DNA of 64,000 nucleotides from Halobacteriales archaeon QS_4_69_225. Lineage in GTDB: Archaea; Halobacteriota; Halobacteria; Halobacteriales; Haloarculaceae. The position numbers and the translations under genes are program-made. Position 1 is the stretch's first letter; each line of letters starts with the position of its first letter. The notes under the pieces are model-generated. The model was not told where the DNA came from. It ran no database searches and worked only from the letters and a program-made list of their open reading frames with translations. Shown here in pieces: positions 60,951-64,000 of this stretch. The DNA lies in NCBI GenBank assembly GCA_003020965.1, contig PXRL01000009.1:54401-118400 (forward strand), given 5' to 3'.

Positions 60951-61715
60951 ATGCGCGAGATACTCGAGGCGGTCGCCGACGGCGAGCTGTCGCCGACGGA
61001 GGCGGAAGGCGAACTGAAGGGGTACGCCCGGACGGCGGCGGGGCGGTTCGACGCGGCCCGCGAGGGCCGCAGCGGGGTGCCGGAGGCGGTGCTGGCGGAG
61101 GGCAAGACCGCCGAGGAGGTGGCGGCGATGACCGCCGGCGCCGTCGAGACGACGGGACACGCGCTGGTGACCCGCGCCGGCGCCGACGACGTCGCGGCCT
61201 GCCGGGGGCGGCTCGCGGAGACGCACCCGGACGCCGAACTGCGTCGCGACGACCGCGCCCGGACGCTCGTCGTCCACGCGGACTACGAGCCGCCGGACCT
61301 GGCGGCGACGGTGACGGTCGTGACGGCCGGCACCTCCGACGCCGCCGCGGCGGGAGAGGCCGCGGTCGTCGCCGAGGAGATGGGCGCGACGGTCGACGTC
61401 GTCGAGGACGTCGGCGTCGCGGGGCTGACGCGGCTGCTGGACCGACTGGAGTCGCTCCGGGCCGCCGACGTGCTGGTCGTGGCGGCCGGCCGTGAGGGGG
61501 CGCTGCCGACGGTCGTCGCCGGCCTCGTGGACGTGCCGCTGATCGGGCTGCCGGTGTCGAACGGCTACGGCCACGGCGGCTCCGGCGAGGCCGCCCTCGC
61601 CGGAATGCTGCAGTCGTGTACGCCCATCACCACCGTCAACATCGACGCCGGCTTCGTCGCCGGCGCGCAGGCCGGCCTCGTCGCCCGCGCCGTCGCGGAC
61701 GCCCGGAGCGAGTGA
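60951..61715 (+). CDS. larB: LarB, nickel-pincer cofactor (P2CMN) synthesis carboxylase/hydrolase
   Basis: The 254-residue protein (from ATG 60951; an ATG at 60912 would add 13 basic residues) has an N-terminal helical domain (MREILEAVADGELSPTEAEG) and a PurE-like domain with VVTAGTSDAAAAGEAAVVAE, VVAAGREGALPTVVAGLVDV and GSGEAALAGMLQSCTP. LarB carboxylates and hydrolyses nicotinic acid adenine dinucleotide to start the LarA-type cofactor. larC, larE and larA are not in the window. Confidence 0.87.
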   Translation: MREILEAVADGELSPTEAEGELKGYARTAAGRFDAAREGRSGVPEAVLAEGKTAEEVAAMTAGAVETTGHALVTRAGADDVAACRGRLAETHPDAELRRDDRARTLVVHADYEPPDLAATVTVVTAGTSDAAAAGEAAVVAEEMGATVDVVEDVGVAGLTRLLDRLESLRAADVLVVAAGREGALPTVVAGLVDVPLIGLPVSNGYGHGGSGEAALAGMLQSCTPITTVNIDAGFVAGAQAGLVARAVADARSE

Positions 61716-61850
61716 CGGCGCTGCCGCGGCCGCCTCGACCCGACGTTCGCGTATCCGGGGGCCCGCACGGACCAGTCGGGTACCCCGTCCGAGGGGTATA
61801 TGTGGGTAGAGACCCTGTACCATGATGCCGACACAGTGTCGGCGGCCAGA

Positions 61851-62015
61851 ATGCCCAGGTGTGACCACTGTGACGCGCACGTCTCGGACCGATTCGCCCG
61901 GGTGTTCGCGGACGAAGGTGGGCAGGTGTACGCGTGCCCGAACTGCTCCGCGAACGCCGGCATCGCCGAGGTCTCGAGGGACCGTGCGCACGAATCGCGG
62001 CCCGACGGCCGGTGA
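61851..62015 (+). CDS. Small zinc-finger protein (DUF7563-like)
   Basis: The 54-residue protein begins [20 protein letters not shown] and has a CDHC/CPNC four-cysteine zinc module, then [18 protein letters not shown]. Haloarchaea have a conserved family with this sequence, recalled as DUF7563. ATG 61851 is chosen because the zinc module begins there; a frame from 61800 would add 17 residues without support. The function is unknown. Confidence 0.78.
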   Translation: MPRCDHCDAHVSDRFARVFADEGGQVYACPNCSANAGIAEVSRDRAHESRPDGR

Positions 62016-62050
62016 ACCGTGCTCCAACCACAGGGTGCCCTTCCGTTCTT

Positions 62051-62302
62051 ATGATCGATGACCATCACGTCTACGTGCTGGAATGCGCCGACGGCTCGCT
62101 GTACACCGGCTACACGACCGACGTCGAGCGGCGCGTGGCCGAACACGACGCCGGCGAGGGCGCGAAATACACCCGCGGCCGGACGCCGGTCGAACTCGTT
62201 CACACCGAGTCGTTCGACTCCCGGTCGGCGGCCACCCGCCGCGAACACGAGATAAAGGCGCTGTCCCGCGCCGCCAAGGAACGGCTCGTCGCCGGGGAGT
62301 GA
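62051..62302 (+). CDS. GIY-YIG domain protein (UPF0213/YhbQ type)
   Basis: The 83-residue single-domain protein has H-V-Y-V-L-E-C then [20 protein letters not shown], in which Y-V-L and Y-T-G form the GIY-YIG core, followed by a conserved Arg and the Glu in [17 protein letters not shown]. Relatives are stand-alone endonuclease-like proteins such as SLX1-type and YhbQ. The start is ATG 62051, 35 bp after the zinc-finger gene. Confidence 0.88.
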   Translation: MIDDHHVYVLECADGSLYTGYTTDVERRVAEHDAGEGAKYTRGRTPVELVHTESFDSRSAATRREHEIKALSRAAKERLVAGE

Positions 62303-62452
62303 TACCGGTGGGAGTGTTCGACCCGCCGCGACGACGGACCCGCGGGCCTCGACGGTCGGCCGCCGTGACGGCCCGGCGGTACCGGCTCGCGGCGACCGGT
62401 GCGGGCGGCCGGAAACCCACGGATTCTTGACGCCGGTGGCGCGACATCGGGT

Positions 62453-62899
62453 ATGGCACTGGAGACGGGCGTTCCCGCCCCCGAGGTGACGGCGCTGAAC
62501 CAGGACGGCGACGAGGTGTCGCCGGCGTTCGACGAGACCGCGGTCGTCTACTTCTATCCCCGCGACGGGACGCCGGGCTGTACGCTGGAGGCACGCGAGT
62601 TCGAGGCCGACATCGAGTCGTTCCGGCGGGCCGGCGTCACCGTCTACGGCGTCTCGACCGACGATGTCGATTCCCACCGCGAGTTCGCCGACGAGGAGGG
62701 GCTGACCTTCGACCTGCTGGCGGACCCCGACGGCGCGGTCGCCGACGCCTTCGGGGTCGAGACCCGCGACGACTTCGTCGACCGCGTGACGTTCGTGCTG
62801 GCCGACGGCGAGGTACAGGCCGTCCTCGACGCCGACGACATGCGGCCGGAGGGCCACGCCGCCGACGTGCTCGAGGCGGTCCGGCGGGTCGAGGAGTAG
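62453..62899 (+). CDS. bcp: Bacterioferritin-comigratory-type peroxiredoxin
   Basis: The 148-residue thioredoxin-fold peroxiredoxin has the motif VVYFYPRDGTPGCTLEAREF with the peroxidatic Cys at about residue 43. The Cys five residues later present in many Bcp proteins is replaced (CTLEAREF), so it is probably a 1-Cys type or uses another resolving thiol. It reduces peroxides with thioredoxin-like partners. The start ATG at 62453 gives the usual MALETGVPAPEV. Confidence 0.9.
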   Translation: MALETGVPAPEVTALNQDGDEVSPAFDETAVVYFYPRDGTPGCTLEAREFEADIESFRRAGVTVYGVSTDDVDSHREFADEEGLTFDLLADPDGAVADAFGVETRDDFVDRVTFVLADGEVQAVLDADDMRPEGHAADVLEAVRRVEE

Positions 62900-62989
62900 C
62901 CCGTCAGCCGTCGGCGCGGGCCAGCCGCTCGATGTGGGCGGCGGCGGCGAACTCACCTTCGAGTCCCAACTGCGGGCGGTCGGGCAATT

Positions 62990-64000
62990 CTACTCCTGGA
63001 TGTCGATGGCGGGCCGGCCGGGTTCGGCCCCCGCGGCGACGTCGTCGGGCGCCTCCTCGGCGCGCAGCACGCGCACCTCGGCGTCGAACTCCCGCTCGAG
63101 GAGCCAGGCGGCCGCCCGCAGCGTCTCGTGCTCGGCGGCCGGCGGCAGCGTCTCCCGCAGCGCCTCCCGCTCGGCCTGCAGGTCCTTGGCGTAGTCGGCG
63201 GCGGCCTCGCCGTGTCGCTGGACGTCCTCCCGGCTCATCAGCTCGCCGACGAGGTTGTCGGCGTCGCTCTCGAGGGCGACCCGGAGGGCCTCGTGCTTCC
63301 AGTCGGGCGTGACGACGACGTCGACCCGCTCGGGGTCGTCGATGCCGGCGACGTCGCTGATCTCGCGGACGTCCTCGCGGGTGTTCTCGACGAGCAGCCG
63401 GCGCCGCTCGGCCGTCTCACGGTCGGCGGTGACGTCGGGCCAGTCGGCCTCGACGAGGAATCCCTCCCGGCCCAGCGTCTCCCACAGCTCCTCGCAGACG
63501 TGCGGCGCGACCGGCGCCAGCAGCTTCAACGCGACCGCGAGGCCGCGCTCGAAGACCGCCGGGTCGACGGCGGTGTACTCGCGGTACGCCCGCAGCGTCC
63601 CGACGAGGTCCCGGGCCTCCCGTAGTGCGGTGTTGAACGTCAGGTCGTCGTACTCCTCGGTGGCGACGGCGACGGCGGCGTCGATCTCGCCGTCGACGTA
63701 GGCGGCGGTCCCGGCGGCGGCGTCGCCGTCGGCCCGCCGCGGGTCGGCCCCGACGTCGCCGGCGGCGAACGTCTCGACGGTGACTTTCAGCCGCGTCAGG
63801 AAGGCGTACGCCGACCGGACGCCCTCCTCGGTCCAGTCGAAGTCCCGTTCCGGCTGGGCGGCCTGCATGATGAACAGCCGGGCGGTGTCGGCGCCGTACT
63901 CCTCGACGATGGCCTGCGGGGAGACGACGTTGCCCTTCGACTTGGACATCTTCTCGCCCTCCAGTTGCACCATCCCCTGGGCCAGCAGGCTCTCGAACGG
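62990..64000 (-). CDS. leuS: Leucyl-tRNA synthetase, C-terminal part (5' end outside the window)
   Basis: The frame continues beyond 64000; about 336 residues are visible. The class I KMSKS loop appears as EGEKMSKSKGNVVSPQAIVE, followed by the helical anticodon-binding domain (LLAPVAPHVCEELWETLG) and the C-terminal extension. It charges tRNA-Leu. Residues before the KMSKS loop (SLLAQGMVQLEGEK) fit LeuRS rather than IleRS or ValRS. The stop TAG is at 62990-62992. Confidence 0.95.
   Translation of the reverse strand, partial: PFESLLAQGMVQLEGEKMSKSKGNVVSPQAIVEEYGADTARLFIMQAAQPERDFDWTEEGVRSAYAFLTRLKVTVETFAAGDVGADPRRADGDAAAGTAAYVDGEIDAAVAVATEEYDDLTFNTALREARDLVGTLRAYREYTAVDPAVFERGLAVALKLLAPVAPHVCEELWETLGREGFLVEADWPDVTADRETAERRRLLVENTREDVREISDVAGIDDPERVDVVVTPDWKHEALRVALESDADNLVGELMSREDVQRHGEAAADYAKDLQAEREALRETLPPAAEHETLRAAAWLLEREFDAEVRVLRAEEAPDDVAAGAEPGRPAIDIQE

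Noticed and set aside
62904..62987. 27-codon frame just after leuS (ends AAAAHIERLARADG)
   Set aside because: It has a plausible acidic composition but only a TTG start two bases after the leuS stop and no known family; too short to call a gene.

Overview
The window is a piece of haloarchaeal (class Halobacteria) chromosome. The base composition is very GC-rich and the proteins are strongly acidic. Promoters are archaeal: TATA-like boxes lie 25-30 nt before leaderless start codons. The information-processing genes are archaeal (eIF1/SUI1, L10e, aIF2-beta with a TRAM domain, FAU-1, a DUF1931 histone-fold protein), and coenzyme F420 and archaeal pterin genes are present. Several small protein families seen only in haloarchaea also occur. 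The genus cannot be told from the sequence alone. I see no tRNA, rRNA or CRISPR array.

Layout. 0-8.6 kb is ordinary housekeeping: a DUF389 membrane protein (cut by the window edge), an EngB-type GTPase, a deleted PEBP pseudogene, a lipoamide-dehydrogenase-like flavoprotein, a GDT1-type cation transporter with a metal-box-like site, a nuclease/phosphatase, then cofE and mer and a cold-shock protein. 8.65-10.52 kb is a TnpB element (IS1341/IS605 group) carrying a divergent winged-helix gene. It sits beside an antitoxin (DUF433) whose toxin partner is reduced to 13 codons. 11.1-15.4 kb is a MoxR/DUF58/transglutaminase operon. 15.4-27.1 kb holds eIF1, a rhodanese, a NUDIX operon, DUF5809/DUF5810, an acetyltransferase, aconitase, aIF2-beta, mptD, a creatininase-family amidase and L10e.

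27.4-32.5 kb is a complete five-gene branched-chain-amino-acid-type ABC importer. 34.9-44.1 kb is the most distinctive region. Three TTAGG-N4-CCTAA palindromes, resembling the metal boxes of haloarchaeal DtxR-family regulators, precede three transcription units. These mix a reversibly-glycosylated-polypeptide-like enzyme, an iron-type ABC binding protein and permease (no ATPase gene), an integral membrane glycosyltransferase, a GT2 glycosyltransferase and a two-subunit GMC sugar dehydrogenase. I read this as a metal-responsive locus joining iron uptake to sugar or glycan chemistry.

44.1-46.0 kb is a small accessory island: a TnpB-derived miniature element, an unknown gene and a TumE/TumA-type toxin-antitoxin pair ending exactly where a truncated esterase begins. 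46-64 kb returns to chromosomal genes: a UvrD-family helicase, riboflavin synthase, a PrsW protease, FAU-1, thiE, an SDR, a beta-propeller protein, uvrA, a DUF1931 histone-fold protein, larB, a GIY-YIG protein, a peroxiredoxin and the 3' part of leuS.

The intergenic DNA carries several repeat families. There are remnants of TnpB-element right ends at 18.2, 22.7-23.2 and 44.1 kb, a 72-bp hairpin repeat at 21.4, 33.7 and 50.6 kb, and a bipartite repeat at 33.5, 59.7 and (in part) 22.3 kb.
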